Positions 1 to 9,129 of a stretch of 64,000 bases of DNA are shown here, one piece after another. This DNA comes from Romboutsia_E sp900604535. Its GTDB lineage: Bacteria; Bacillota; Clostridia; Peptostreptococcales; Peptostreptococcaceae. The notes beneath the pieces are model-generated. The model searched no databases and had not been told where the DNA came from. It worked only from the letters and a program-made list of their open reading frames with translations. The position numbers and the translations under genes are program-made. Location: the NCBI RefSeq assembly GCF_900604535.1, contig NZ_UWOT01000016.1, positions 10,238-74,237 of the forward strand, read 5' to 3'. Numbering within the stretch: position 1 is the stretch's first letter; each line of letters opens with the position of its first letter.

Positions 1-2
1 TT

Positions 3-536
3 CCTTTTAAGGCTAGAACTTATGATTTAGAAAAAGGAGAAAGATATCCATTCTATATATATGTAGATAAAAGCGAAAGATTAGCAGCTACTACTGATAT
101 AGATTCATACTTAACTACTGATCATGAATATAATATTGGAGATACAGTTAATGGAGTTGTATATGGATTCCAAACGAATAATTCAGCTATGGTTGTAGTT
201 GATAATAAGTATGCTGGGGTAATACTACATAATGAATATTTCACTGAGTTAAAACATGGGCAGGAGTTAACTTTAAAAGTTATAAAAATATATGAAGATG
301 GAAAACTAGGACTTTCTCCTAGACAGGGTAGAAAAGATGAACTAGATACTTTAGAATCTTCTATTATTAGTTACTTAGAGGGTAATGATGGATTTATGAG
401 ATTTAATGATAAATCTACGCCAGAAGAAATTGCCACTGTGTTTAATTCTAGTAAGAAAAACTTTAAACGTGCTTTAGGTATTCTTATGAAAAAAGGTGTC
501 ATAACTCAAGATTCAAAAGGCACTTATATTAAGTAG
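3..536 (+). CDS. cvfB: CvfB/YitL-like S1 RNA-binding protein, C-terminal part
   Basis: The 5' end lies outside the window. Frame 3 is open from base 3 to the TAG at 534-536, so 177 codons are visible. The visible part starts in an S1-like domain, continues through another S1/OB segment (about 120-300) and ends in a winged-helix domain (about 345-530). This order matches the CvfB (conserved virulence factor B) / B. subtilis YitL family of RNA-binding regulators. An ATG at 189 is internal and has no ribosome site, so it is not the start. It is convergent with the ybaK-like gene and shares a terminator with it. The family assignment comes from domain order and residue pattern; the RNA target is unknown. 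Confidence 0.75.
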   Translation, partial: PFKARTYDLEKGERYPFYIYVDKSERLAATTDIDSYLTTDHEYNIGDTVNGVVYGFQTNNSAMVVVDNKYAGVILHNEYFTELKHGQELTLKVIKIYEDGKLGLSPRQGRKDELDTLESSIISYLEGNDGFMRFNDKSTPEEIATVFNSSKKNFKRALGILMKKGVITQDSKGTYIK

Positions 537-579
537 ATTATAAAATAGACTGAGTATTTTACTCAGTCTATTTTATAAT
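537..579. terminator. Bidirectional terminator between cvfB and ybaK
   Basis: A perfect 20-bp inverted repeat (537-556 and 560-579) surrounds a 3-nt loop. AT-rich flanks give a T-tract on either strand. It overlaps the stop codon of the minus-strand ybaK-like gene, so it serves both convergent genes. Confidence 0.85.
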
Positions 580-1050
580 GTCTTCAAATTCAAATTTAAC
601 TAGTTTTTGTAAATCAGTAGGAGATATTTCAATTTGATATCCTATTTTACCTGCACTTACAATAATTTCATTTAATTCTTTAGCACTTATATTTACAAAA
701 GTTTTATACAACTTTTTCATACCTATAGGTGAACACCCTCCCCTTACATATCCAGTAACTTTATTAATATCTTTAACATGTATCATTTCTATATTCTTTT
801 CTTTAGAAGCTTTTGCCGCCTTCTTTAAATCCAAATTTTCATTAACTGGTATAACATATACATAGTATTCTTTACTTAAACCTTGTGCTACCAATGTCTT
901 ATACACCACTTTAATATCCTTACCTATTTTACTTGCAACTTCAATTCCATCCACATATTTTTTTCCAATATCATAAGAATATATATTGTATTTAATATCA
1001 TTCGAATCAAGTATTCTCATTGCATTAGTTTTTACTTTTGATTTTGACAT
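568..1050 (-). CDS. ybaK: YbaK/EbsC-family aminoacyl-tRNA deacylase
   Basis: A protein of about 160 residues, the normal length for the YbaK/ProX superfamily. Members of this type hydrolyse mischarged Cys-tRNA(Pro) in the cytoplasm. The active-site region V-Y-K-T-L (lysine near residue 51) and the glycine-rich GGCSPIGMKK segment (about residues 104-113) are both present. An ATG four codons upstream (1062) sits directly on the GGG of the ribosome site, so I take the ATG at 1050, which has GGGATGAG at proper spacing. It is monocistronic and convergent with the cvfB-like gene. The family is clear; the precise tRNA substrate is inferred. Confidence 0.88.
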   Translation of the reverse strand: MSKSKVKTNAMRILDSNDIKYNIYSYDIGKKYVDGIEVASKIGKDIKVVYKTLVAQGLSKEYYVYVIPVNENLDLKKAAKASKEKNIEMIHVKDINKVTGYVRGGCSPIGMKKLYKTFVNISAKELNEIIVSAGKIGYQIEISPTDLQKLVKFEFEDIIK

Positions 1051-1101
1051 GTTATATCTCATCCCTTTTTATATATTTTACTATCTAATTATTTTATAAA
1101 A

Positions 1102-1140
1102 TAAAAGATGTATCCATATAATTTAGGATACACCTTTTTA
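1102..1140 (-). terminator. Terminator of the aminopeptidase P gene
   Basis: Read on the minus strand, an arm of about 13 nt ending GGTGTATCC pairs with GGATACATC across a 10-nt AT loop. A T-tract follows. It lies just past the stop of the aminopeptidase gene. Confidence 0.8.
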
Positions 1141-1145
1141 TTTCA

Positions 1146-2936
1146 TTATATAGCCCTAGTATATTTCTTTAACCATTCCTTTTCTTCTTCATTTAAGTAT
1201 GGAGAAATCTCATTATAAACTTTCTTATGATAATCATTTAAGTAATCAATTTCTGCTTTTTCCATTAACATCGGATTAATTCCATCTAAGTCTATAGGAA
1301 CAAGTGTAACAGCTTCAAATTCCATAAATTGTCCATATTCATTTACATCACTCTTAACTGTTATAAGCTCATTCTCTATTCTTATACCATGAGATCCATC
1401 TATATAAATACCTGGTTCATTAGTAGTAACCATACCAGCTTCTAATACACAACTATCATTCCTTTCAGGTACTATTCTCCATCTAAATCCATTTGGAGCC
1501 TCATGTACATTTAAAACAAATCCTATACCATGTCCTGTACCTGTTCTATAATCTATACCTAAATCCCAAATTGGACCTCTTGCTAGTATATCTAAGTTGT
1601 ACCCTCTACATCCATACATGAACTTAGCCATTGATAATTTTACCATACCTCTAACTACAGCTGTAAAATGTGTTTTTTGAACTTCAGGAATATCACCTAA
1701 TACATATACTCTAGTTATATCTGTGGTTCCATCAAAATATTGTCCCCCAGAATCTACTAACAATAATCCTTCTGGGTATAATTTATATGCGCTTTCTTTT
1801 GTAGCACTATAATGAATTATTGCCCCATGCTCTTTATATCCTGCTATTGTGTTAAAACTAGGCTCAATAAAGTTTTCTTGCTCTTGTCTAAACTTTAGCA
1901 ATTGCTCATCTATACTAACTTCATCCATTTCAATTTTTCCTACATTATTTTTTAACCAATACATAAACTTAGTCATAGCAACGCCATCTCTTATATGACA
2001 TTTTCTTATATTATTTAACTCTACTTCATTTTTTATAGCTTTAAGTAATACAGTAGGGTTTTGTACACTTACTTTTTCTATTTCACTCGAAATATTGTTA
2101 TAAATTGCATAATTTATCTTAGATTTATCTAGTAATACAACTTGATCTTTATCTATGTTTTTTATAAAATCGTATATTTCAAAATATGGTTTTATAATTG
2201 TATCTGCCTTATTTAACTCTTCTTTCATTTCAATTGTAAGTTTATTATCATCAACAAATAAATAAACTTTATCTAAAGTTATTATTGCATATGAAAGAAG
2301 TACAGGATTATACTTTACATCTCTACCTCTTATATTAAATAACCATGCTATATCATCTAATGATGCAATTATATGCATTGTTGCATTATTTTCTTTTATA
2401 GATTTTCTTACTTTATTTAATTTACTTAAAAAATCTTCTCCTGTATATTTTATATCTAATAAAAATCCTATTTCTGATGACATCGATGATCTATCTTCCC
2501 ATATATAATCAATTAAATCATCTTCGTAAGAAATTTTTATATTTTTACTTTTTAATCGATGTTTTAATTTTTCTCCTTCATCAACAGATATCACTCTTCC
2601 ATCAAATCCTAACGTTGAATTTTCCGGCATATTATCATATAAATAATCTTCAATAGTAGGAACCCCTTCCATTCCAGACTTATATAGTTTTATGCCACTA
2701 TCTTTAAGTTCAGTTTCAGCTTGTAAGAAGTACCTTCCATCAGTCCATAATCCACCATCATCTTTAGTTATTACTATAGTACCTGCCGACCCTGTAAATC
2801 CAGATATATATTCTCTACTTTTAAAATACTCTCCAACATACTCACTTTGATGAAAGTCTGAAGATGGTATTATATAGGCATAAATTTCTTTTTGACTCAT
2901 TAGTTTTCTTAATTTTTCAATTCTATTTTTTATCAT
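1146..2936 (-). CDS. Xaa-Pro aminopeptidase (aminopeptidase P, M24B), long form
   Basis: A 596-residue cytoplasmic metallopeptidase that removes an N-terminal residue preceding proline. It has the three-domain long form (two creatinase-like N-terminal domains, then the pita-bread M24 domain and a short C-terminal domain), like eukaryotic XPNPEP1 rather than the 440-residue bacterial PepP. Metal and catalytic motifs are visible: VDSGGQYFDGTTD near residue 394, TGHGIG and NVHEAP near 466-478, NEPGIYIDG near 506 and RIENE near 519. The start ATG at 2936 has a GAGGGGG ribosome site upstream. It is a single gene with its own terminator. Assignment is strong. Confidence 0.95.
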   Translation of the reverse strand: MIKNRIEKLRKLMSQKEIYAYIIPSSDFHQSEYVGEYFKSREYISGFTGSAGTIVITKDDGGLWTDGRYFLQAETELKDSGIKLYKSGMEGVPTIEDYLYDNMPENSTLGFDGRVISVDEGEKLKHRLKSKNIKISYEDDLIDYIWEDRSSMSSEIGFLLDIKYTGEDFLSKLNKVRKSIKENNATMHIIASLDDIAWLFNIRGRDVKYNPVLLSYAIITLDKVYLFVDDNKLTIEMKEELNKADTIIKPYFEIYDFIKNIDKDQVVLLDKSKINYAIYNNISSEIEKVSVQNPTVLLKAIKNEVELNNIRKCHIRDGVAMTKFMYWLKNNVGKIEMDEVSIDEQLLKFRQEQENFIEPSFNTIAGYKEHGAIIHYSATKESAYKLYPEGLLLVDSGGQYFDGTTDITRVYVLGDIPEVQKTHFTAVVRGMVKLSMAKFMYGCRGYNLDILARGPIWDLGIDYRTGTGHGIGFVLNVHEAPNGFRWRIVPERNDSCVLEAGMVTTNEPGIYIDGSHGIRIENELITVKSDVNEYGQFMEFEAVTLVPIDLDGINPMLMEKAEIDYLNDYHKKVYNEISPYLNEEEKEWLKKYTRAI

Positions 2937-3094
2937 ATGTATACCCCCTCTAGTCTTTATTTTCTATTTTTTTATATTATATACTTAATGTCAAATAATT
3001 AATATATTATTTTTAAATTAGAATAATATTCTATATTCATTTTACCCATAACCTTATATTTATAATTATGTTAATCTATATATTATTCCTTTTA

Positions 3095-3139
3095 AAAAAA
3101 ACCACTTTAAAATAATTAACTTATTTTAAAGTGGTTTTT
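3095..3139 (-). terminator. Terminator of nupC
   Basis: An 18-bp near-perfect inverted repeat (AAACCACTTTAAAATAA and its complement) with a short TTAAC loop and T-rich ends, 24 bases past the nupC stop. Confidence 0.85.
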
Positions 3140-3162
3140 GATTAAATATAATTCTATTAATT

Positions 3163-4374
3163 TTATAAAGCAGCGATTAGACCTACAACTAATGCACTTA
3201 ATATACTTACTAAGAATCCACCTATCATACCTCTAAATGCTAGTTTTGATAATTGATTTCTTTTTTCGGGGCAGAATACTGATATTCCTGATATACATAT
3301 ACCCATACTTGATATATTGGCAAATCCACATAAAGATACAGATAACACCATGGCAGTTCTTGGTTCTAATGTCTTTATAACATCTCCTAGTTGACCAAAT
3401 GCAACAAACTCATTAAGAACTAATTTACTTCCTAGTAATTGCCCTGCTAGAGATATTTCATCTGGTTTTAATCCCATTAAAAATCCTATAGGCGCAAAAA
3501 CTACTGATAATATCTTTTCTAAAGATAGTCCAAATATTCCAAGCCCTCCATTAACTAATGCAACTAAACCAGTTATAGCTATAAGAGCTGCACCTATTCC
3601 TAAAACCATTTGAAGCCCATCTGAAGCACCTTGAGATATTGCAGATATAAGATTCGGATTATCTCCTTTATTATCAATCTTAATATCTTTAACTTCACTT
3701 TTACCAACTAAACTTAAATCTTCTGGCAGTAACATTTTAGAAACTAATATACTTCCAAATGGAACTAATGCTCCTCCTAAAAGTAAATATTGCATAGGTA
3801 TTCCCATACCAGCATATCCCATAAGTACTGTAGCAGACATACTACCCATACCTGATATTAGAACTAACATTATTTCACTTTCAGTCATAGATTTTAAGTA
3901 CTTACTTACTAATACTGGAGATTCAGTTTGTCCTAAGAACATGTTAGCAACAGCTACAAAGCTTTCAACTTTAGATGTTCCAAGAACCTTTCCTACTATT
4001 CCACCTATTGCTGTAACTATAGCACTTATAACACCTAAATAATATAAAACTGCAACTAATGCAGAAACAAATATTATGTTTCCTAATACACTTATTGCAA
4101 ATATACTTCCCGTTGGCGCTGATGAATCTGCAAGTGTTCCAAACATAAACGATAATCCCTCTGCACCATAACCCAGAACTGCAGTTACAAAGTCAGATAC
4201 TTTTTCTAAGGCCATTTGACCTAGAGGGAATTTTACTAATAAAAATGCTAGTATAAATTGTATTACTAGTGCTTTTATTATCATTTTTTTATCGATAGCT
4301 TTCTTATCCGTTGAGAATAAGAATAATGCACCTAGTAAAACAACTATACCAATTACGTTTAATAAGATTTCCAT
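3163..4374 (-). CDS. nupC: NupC-type concentrative nucleoside transporter
   Basis: A 403-residue polytopic membrane protein of the CNT family, which imports nucleosides with H+ or Na+. The N-terminal hydrophobic helices, the central gate/core region (G-Q-T-E-S-P near residue 150), a P-T-G-S-I-F segment and the C-terminal G-F-A-N-I-S-S-M-G segment are all typical. Length is normal for bacterial NupC (about 395-410). It is a single-gene unit with a good upstream promoter (4425-4454) and terminator. Substrate preference cannot be read from the sequence. Confidence 0.93.
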   Translation of the reverse strand: MEILLNVIGIVVLLGALFLFSTDKKAIDKKMIIKALVIQFILAFLLVKFPLGQMALEKVSDFVTAVLGYGAEGLSFMFGTLADSSAPTGSIFAISVLGNIIFVSALVAVLYYLGVISAIVTAIGGIVGKVLGTSKVESFVAVANMFLGQTESPVLVSKYLKSMTESEIMLVLISGMGSMSATVLMGYAGMGIPMQYLLLGGALVPFGSILVSKMLLPEDLSLVGKSEVKDIKIDNKGDNPNLISAISQGASDGLQMVLGIGAALIAITGLVALVNGGLGIFGLSLEKILSVVFAPIGFLMGLKPDEISLAGQLLGSKLVLNEFVAFGQLGDVIKTLEPRTAMVLSVSLCGFANISSMGICISGISVFCPEKRNQLSKLAFRGMIGGFLVSILSALVVGLIAAL

Positions 4375-4424
4375 TTGTTTTACTCATTCCTCTTCTATTG
4401 TATATTTTTATTTTATGCTTTTCT

Positions 4425-4454
4425 ATTATAACCTCTAAATATGCAATTGTTCAA
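4425..4454 (-). promoter_or_regulatory. Likely sigma-A promoter of nupC
   Basis: On the minus strand, TTGAAC, an 18-nt spacer, then a consensus TATAAT, ending about 50 bases before the nupC start. No riboswitch is visible in the short leader. Confidence 0.6.
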
Positions 4455-4633
4455 CATTTTTAGACATTTTTTTCGTATTTATATATATTTCTTATTTTTA
4501 TAAAACTTACTATTTTAAGTTTTATATAGTAATGATATTAAAATATAAATCATATTTTTATATAGATAATCACATATCATTAATACAATTGAACTATATA
4601 ATATACAGAGTAATATTATTATACATTGGATAG

Positions 4634-5027
4634 CTAATCCATTAAGATGTAAACCATATATAATATTAATATTAAGTTAATTAAATTATAGATTCCATTT
4701 ATAGAAATATATAATATTATTCCTGTAAATAAACTCATCAAGAGTTTTTTTCTTATATAATAACTAAACATACCAAGAAAAAGTCCTAATAACCCATTAA
4801 TAAATAAAAACCTTATGGACTCAACTTGATTAGATACTCAATTAATAAAACGTAAATATATATGATGTGTCTATACTAGGTGATTTTCTGCTTATAATAT
4901 ATACTGGTATTATATTTAATATTGTAATAACTTCTAATTTATCCGAACATATAATTGGAATATAACTTATTAACAATCCTGACATAATAGAAAGTATTAA
5001 ACCTGTAAATTGTTCTTTTATTTTCAT
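4634..5027 (-). pseudogene. Decayed small integral membrane protein
   Basis: A strong ribosome site (GGAGGGAG) precedes an ATG at 5027. It opens a 61-codon hydrophobic frame with two likely membrane helices, stopping at 4842. Immediately past this, another minus-strand frame (about 4834-4634) encodes a second hydrophobic stretch with two or three likely helices (for example FLFINGLLGLFLGMFSYYI) and ends at a TAG at 4634-4636. The two halves in different frames look like one protein of about 130 residues with four helices, broken by a frameshift near 4830-4842. I do not recognise the family. It could also be one short intact gene followed by chance coding. Confidence 0.5.
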
Positions 5028-5095
5028 ACTCTCCCTCCACTAGACAATGTATATATTATATTATGTTATATATATATATAAGTTGATACAATATA

Positions 5096-5150
5096 AAAAG
5101 GATATCTAAAGTCAAAGTATAAGTAATTTAACTTTATGATATCCTTTTAT
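5096..5150 (-). terminator. Terminator of folD
   Basis: On the minus strand, AAAAGGATATC pairs with GATATCCTTTT. An inner ATAAAGT/ACTTTGA pairing helps close the long loop. A T-run follows. It lies about 30 bases beyond the folD stop. Confidence 0.7.
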
Positions 5151-5182
5151 TTTGATGTTTTTATTAACATAAATAATATTAT

Positions 5183-6037
5183 TTATATATTAAAATTAAT
5201 TTTATACAGTTCAATAACATTTTCAATAAGTGAATTTATTGTAGCTTTACCTGTGCAGTTTATTCTATTTGATACCATACTAGCTTTTCCTATACTTACA
5301 ACTTCATCTACATCAAAGTCTAATATCTGTTTTCTACCAACATAAGTAAAACCAACACCAATTACAACAGCATCCTCTTTAATATCTTTCGAGTTAATAA
5401 GATTTTGTCTTCCTACACAAGAAATAATTATATCTGCAATTTGGACTAAAGATGACAAGTCTTTTGTCTTACTATTCGCATTTATCAATGTTGCACCTCT
5501 ATTCATAAGCATAGAACATAGGGGTTTACCAACATGATTAGATTTTCCTATAACTAACGCAACTTTACCTTGTATTTCAACATCATTATACTCTAATAAT
5601 GATATTACGCCTTTTGGAGTTGCTGGGGCTAATATTTTATCATTACCTAAATTTATCTCTCCTATCCATTCTTTTGCAAATCCATCTGCATCAACACTAT
5701 AATCTATCGACTTCATTAGATTATCTGTATCTAAATGCTTAAATGTCGGTAATTGAAGTATTACTGGAATTTTTTCTGCATTACATTTATCAATTATATT
5801 TTTCACATCTTCATTTGTACAATTTTCTTCTAATTTTATTGCATTTACTTTAAGACCTGCTTTCTCACCCTCAGTTATTTTTCCTTTTATATACCTTGCA
5901 TTTCCCTCATCGTCAGATGCATTTATTATTATAAATTCAGGCTGCTTGTTTATAATTTTTTCAATTTTTGTAATTTCTTCTTTAAATTTTTGTATTTTTC
6001 CTTCACACATTTCTATTGCGTCTATTATTCTTGTCAT
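5183..6037 (-). CDS. folD: FolD-family methylenetetrahydrofolate dehydrogenase (divergent)
   Basis: A 284-residue protein of FolD length. The family oxidises 5,10-methylene-THF with NAD(P)+ and usually also hydrolyses the methenyl product. The N-terminal domain keeps the Y-x-x-x-K catalytic pattern (RYIKGK near residue 50). The NAD(P) domain has VIGKSNHVGKPL, matching the usual VVGRSxxVGKP. Several landmarks are altered: ILQLPTF for VQLPLP, DADGF for DVDGF and PATPKGV for PCTPxG. These changes suggest a fast-evolving copy, perhaps with only one activity. The start is supported by AGGAGAG. It is monocistronic, downstream of the P-type ATPase gene in the opposite reading sense of transcription order. 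Confidence 0.85.
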   Translation of the reverse strand: MTRIIDAIEMCEGKIQKFKEEITKIEKIINKQPEFIIINASDDEGNARYIKGKITEGEKAGLKVNAIKLEENCTNEDVKNIIDKCNAEKIPVILQLPTFKHLDTDNLMKSIDYSVDADGFAKEWIGEINLGNDKILAPATPKGVISLLEYNDVEIQGKVALVIGKSNHVGKPLCSMLMNRGATLINANSKTKDLSSLVQIADIIISCVGRQNLINSKDIKEDAVVIGVGFTYVGRKQILDFDVDEVVSIGKASMVSNRINCTGKATINSLIENVIELYKINFNI

Positions 6038-6092
6038 ACTGTCTCTCCTAATTGTTTATTTATCTATTTTACAATTATATAATATATTCCAT

Positions 6093-8720
6093 CTATTTTT
6101 TTATTATTTTTGCAATTTCCATGATAAATGTTGAAATTAACGCTAGACCTAGACAAATACTAAATTGACTAATACCAAATGAATTTGGTATTAAAAATAA
6201 TTCTCTAACACCTGGTACTAAAGTTATACTATATAGTATAAAGCAAACTACTACAGCTCCTAATGCAAATTTATTAGAAAAAATCCCCAACTGAATTAAT
6301 GTACTTTCATTAGATCTTGCTGGTAATGTTTGAAGAATCCTAGATATTATTAATGTAGAGAATGCCATAGCTACTCCTAAGTACTCTGATGTTAAATTAC
6401 CTATATACTGAGCAAATATAGTTACAATCCCTATAACTATCCCTCTAAAGACTACTCTTTTTAGCGTACCTCCTGCTAATATACTCTCATTTGGGTCTCT
6501 TGGACTATGTTTCATTATACTTTTTTCAGGCGGTTCAAGACCTAATGCAATAGCAGGTAATGAGTCATTTACTAGATTTATAAATAATAATTGCAGTGCA
6601 GTAAACGGATTATTCCAATCTGCAAATACAGCAAACAATATTGCTACTATCGCTCCTAAGTTTCCAGCAAATAAATAAGTAATTGCCTTTTTTATATTAT
6701 CATAAACACTTCTACCTACTTCAACTGCACTTATTATGCTTGAAAAATTATCATCTACTAGTATCATTGCTGATGCATCCTTTGATACATCAGTTCCACT
6801 CCCCATACCGATTCCAATATCTGCCTGTTTTAATGATGGTGCATCATTTACTCCATCACCTGTCATCGCAGTTATCTTACCTTTTCTTTGCCATGCTTTA
6901 ACTATACGTATTTTATTCTCAGGTGAAACCCTAGCATAAACACTTATTTTTTCTAATTCCTTATCTAATTGCTCATCAGTTAAAGCATCTAATTCTTGAC
7001 CTGTAAGTGCTAATTCACTTTCATCCATTATGCCTATTTGTTTAGCTATTGCTTGAGCTGTAGTTTTATGATCCCCAGTTATCATAATTGTTTTTATACC
7101 AGCTTCTTTAGCTTCCTTAACCGCGCTATATACTGATTCCCTAGGAGGGTCTATCATTGCCATTAAGCCTACCAATATCATGTCAATTTCATCTTCTACA
7201 CTAGGAACAAAATCTTTATCTGGTACATCTTTCATCGCAAAAGCTAAAACTCTTAATGCATTTTTTGAAAACTCTTCATTAACTTTTCTATACTCATTTA
7301 AGATTTCATCATTTATTTCAACTACTTCACCATTATTCAAAGCATATTTACATCTATTAAATAATACATCCGGGGCTCCTTTTGTATACATTACTGCATC
7401 ACCGTAAATATCATTTACAGTAGACATTAATTTTCTATCTGAATCAAATGGTATTTCCCCTTTTCTTACATACTTTCCTCGTAAAGTACTATAATTTAAA
7501 TCATTTTTATTTGAATAAGTAATTAGTGCAACTTCTGTTGGATCTCCTATCTCATTTCCTTCCTCAGTAATATGAGAATCATTACATAGAGTTGATATCA
7601 TTGTCAGTAGTTTAGCTTGATAATTATAATGTACATTTCCTTTTTCAAATACATCATCATCATTTCCATACATATAATAATCTACAACTGTCATCTTATT
7701 TTGTGTAAGAGTACCAGTTTTATCTGTACATATAATACTTGCAGATCCTAAAGTCTCAACTGCTGGTAGCTTTCTTATTATAACTTGTCGTTTTGCCATA
7801 TTATTAGTTCCTACAGCTAAAACTATAGTTACAATTGATGATAAAGCTTCCGGAATCGCTGCTACCGCCACGGCCACTGCGAACATAAAACTATCTAAGG
7901 CTACACCTATCATATTTGTTGTATTTCTAGTAAAGTATGCTCTTGCAACCTCTATTATAAAAATTACTAAAGCAAGTATAGTTATTCCAATACCTAATTT
8001 TTTACTAAACTCCTCTAGCTTCTGTTGAAGAGGAGTTAACTTATTTTCTGAAGATTCTAAAAGACCTGCTATTTTACCCATTTCTGTATTCATACCAGTG
8101 TCAGTTACTATAAACATCCCTCTACCATATACGACTATAGACCCACTAAATACCATATTTTTCTGATCTCCTAGCCCAACTTCTTCATTTATTACATCAG
8201 TATACTTTAATACAGGTTCTGATTCTCCAGTTAGCATTCCTTCTACAACCTTCAATGTTTCCGCTTCTATAAGTCTTCCATCTGCAGGAACATAGTCACC
8301 AGCTTCTAATACTACTATATCTCCTGGCACTAATTGTCTAGATTCTAAGGTTACCTTTTTATTATTTCTTATAACCTTAGCTTGAGGTGCAGATAGTTTC
8401 TTTAAACTTTCTAATGACCCCTCCGCCTTTTTAGTCTGTACAACTCCTAATACTGAATTTATTATTACAACCGCAAATATTATTATAGATTCTACAACTT
8501 CACCTAATATAATTTGGACTATTGCAGCAATAAGTAATATTATTACTAAAGGATCTTTAAAGGATTCTAAAAATAATTTATATGTAGGTATCTTATCTTT
8601 TTCTTTTAATTCATTGTACCCTTTAGATTTTAATAGTTCATTAACTTGATCTTCGGATAATCCCTGTAGACTAGAGTTTAAATTTGACATTACATCTTCA
8701 TATGTTCTTTTATAAAACAT
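6093..8720 (-). CDS. Calcium-type P-type cation ATPase (P2A/P2B)
   Basis: An 875-residue, ten-helix ion pump that hydrolyses ATP to move Ca2+ or a similar ion across the membrane. The actuator motif TGES is near residue 163, the phosphorylated DKTGTLT near 333, and the hinge TGDGVNDAP near 620. Helix 4 has IPEAL in place of the PEGL of sarcoplasmic pumps, an acceptable P2 variant keeping the ion-binding glutamate. The N-terminal cation-ATPase domain and C-terminal helices 5-10 are complete. The start has AAGGAGAAG. Ca2+ is the family-based expectation; Mn2+ or Na+ is possible. Confidence 0.93.
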   Translation of the reverse strand: MFYKRTYEDVMSNLNSSLQGLSEDQVNELLKSKGYNELKEKDKIPTYKLFLESFKDPLVIILLIAAIVQIILGEVVESIIIFAVVIINSVLGVVQTKKAEGSLESLKKLSAPQAKVIRNNKKVTLESRQLVPGDIVVLEAGDYVPADGRLIEAETLKVVEGMLTGESEPVLKYTDVINEEVGLGDQKNMVFSGSIVVYGRGMFIVTDTGMNTEMGKIAGLLESSENKLTPLQQKLEEFSKKLGIGITILALVIFIIEVARAYFTRNTTNMIGVALDSFMFAVAVAVAAIPEALSSIVTIVLAVGTNNMAKRQVIIRKLPAVETLGSASIICTDKTGTLTQNKMTVVDYYMYGNDDDVFEKGNVHYNYQAKLLTMISTLCNDSHITEEGNEIGDPTEVALITYSNKNDLNYSTLRGKYVRKGEIPFDSDRKLMSTVNDIYGDAVMYTKGAPDVLFNRCKYALNNGEVVEINDEILNEYRKVNEEFSKNALRVLAFAMKDVPDKDFVPSVEDEIDMILVGLMAMIDPPRESVYSAVKEAKEAGIKTIMITGDHKTTAQAIAKQIGIMDESELALTGQELDALTDEQLDKELEKISVYARVSPENKIRIVKAWQRKGKITAMTGDGVNDAPSLKQADIGIGMGSGTDVSKDASAMILVDDNFSSIISAVEVGRSVYDNIKKAITYLFAGNLGAIVAILFAVFADWNNPFTALQLLFINLVNDSLPAIALGLEPPEKSIMKHSPRDPNESILAGGTLKRVVFRGIVIGIVTIFAQYIGNLTSEYLGVAMAFSTLIISRILQTLPARSNESTLIQLGIFSNKFALGAVVVCFILYSITLVPGVRELFLIPNSFGISQFSICLGLALISTFIMEIAKIIKK

Positions 8721-9129
8721 AACACTTCTCCTTACATATAATAAAATTTATACTTTATTATTTATTCTTAAATTTAATTTAGTTTATTATTCTATAAAAT
8801 TTATTAAAAATTTATTATTAAAATACTATATAACAATAATAGTGTCTTTTAAAATTCAATCCCACATATTACCTATATAATTTACTTATATATTTTTTAT
8901 CTTAGATAAAAATATAATAATAAACTATTTAAAGATAAAGTAAATATATTTCAATATTTTACCAAATGTTACATTTAATTTAATATTTACCAATTTTTTT
9001 GTCGAATTTTGAAAGGAAATTTTAAAGAAAACATTGTTTTATTTTTAAAAGTATTATAATGGTTCTTGTCGCTAAAAAAAGCACTAATTTTATATAATAA
9101 TTTTTCTAATAAAAGAAAGGAATAATAAT
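8721..9129. other. AT-rich divergent promoter region
   Basis: These 409 bases separate the P-type ATPase (minus) from the APC permease (plus). They are extremely AT-rich with no convincing reading frame, riboswitch or repeat. The only clear signal is a plus-strand -10 TATAAT (9055-9060) with an imperfect TTG-type -35 (about 9034), which would drive the permease. A GAAAGGAA ribosome site precedes its ATG. Confidence 0.5.

Noticed and set aside
4499..4528. Inverted repeat AAAACTTA/TAAGTTTT as a terminator
   Set aside because: No T-run on the relevant side; likely chance in AT-rich DNA.
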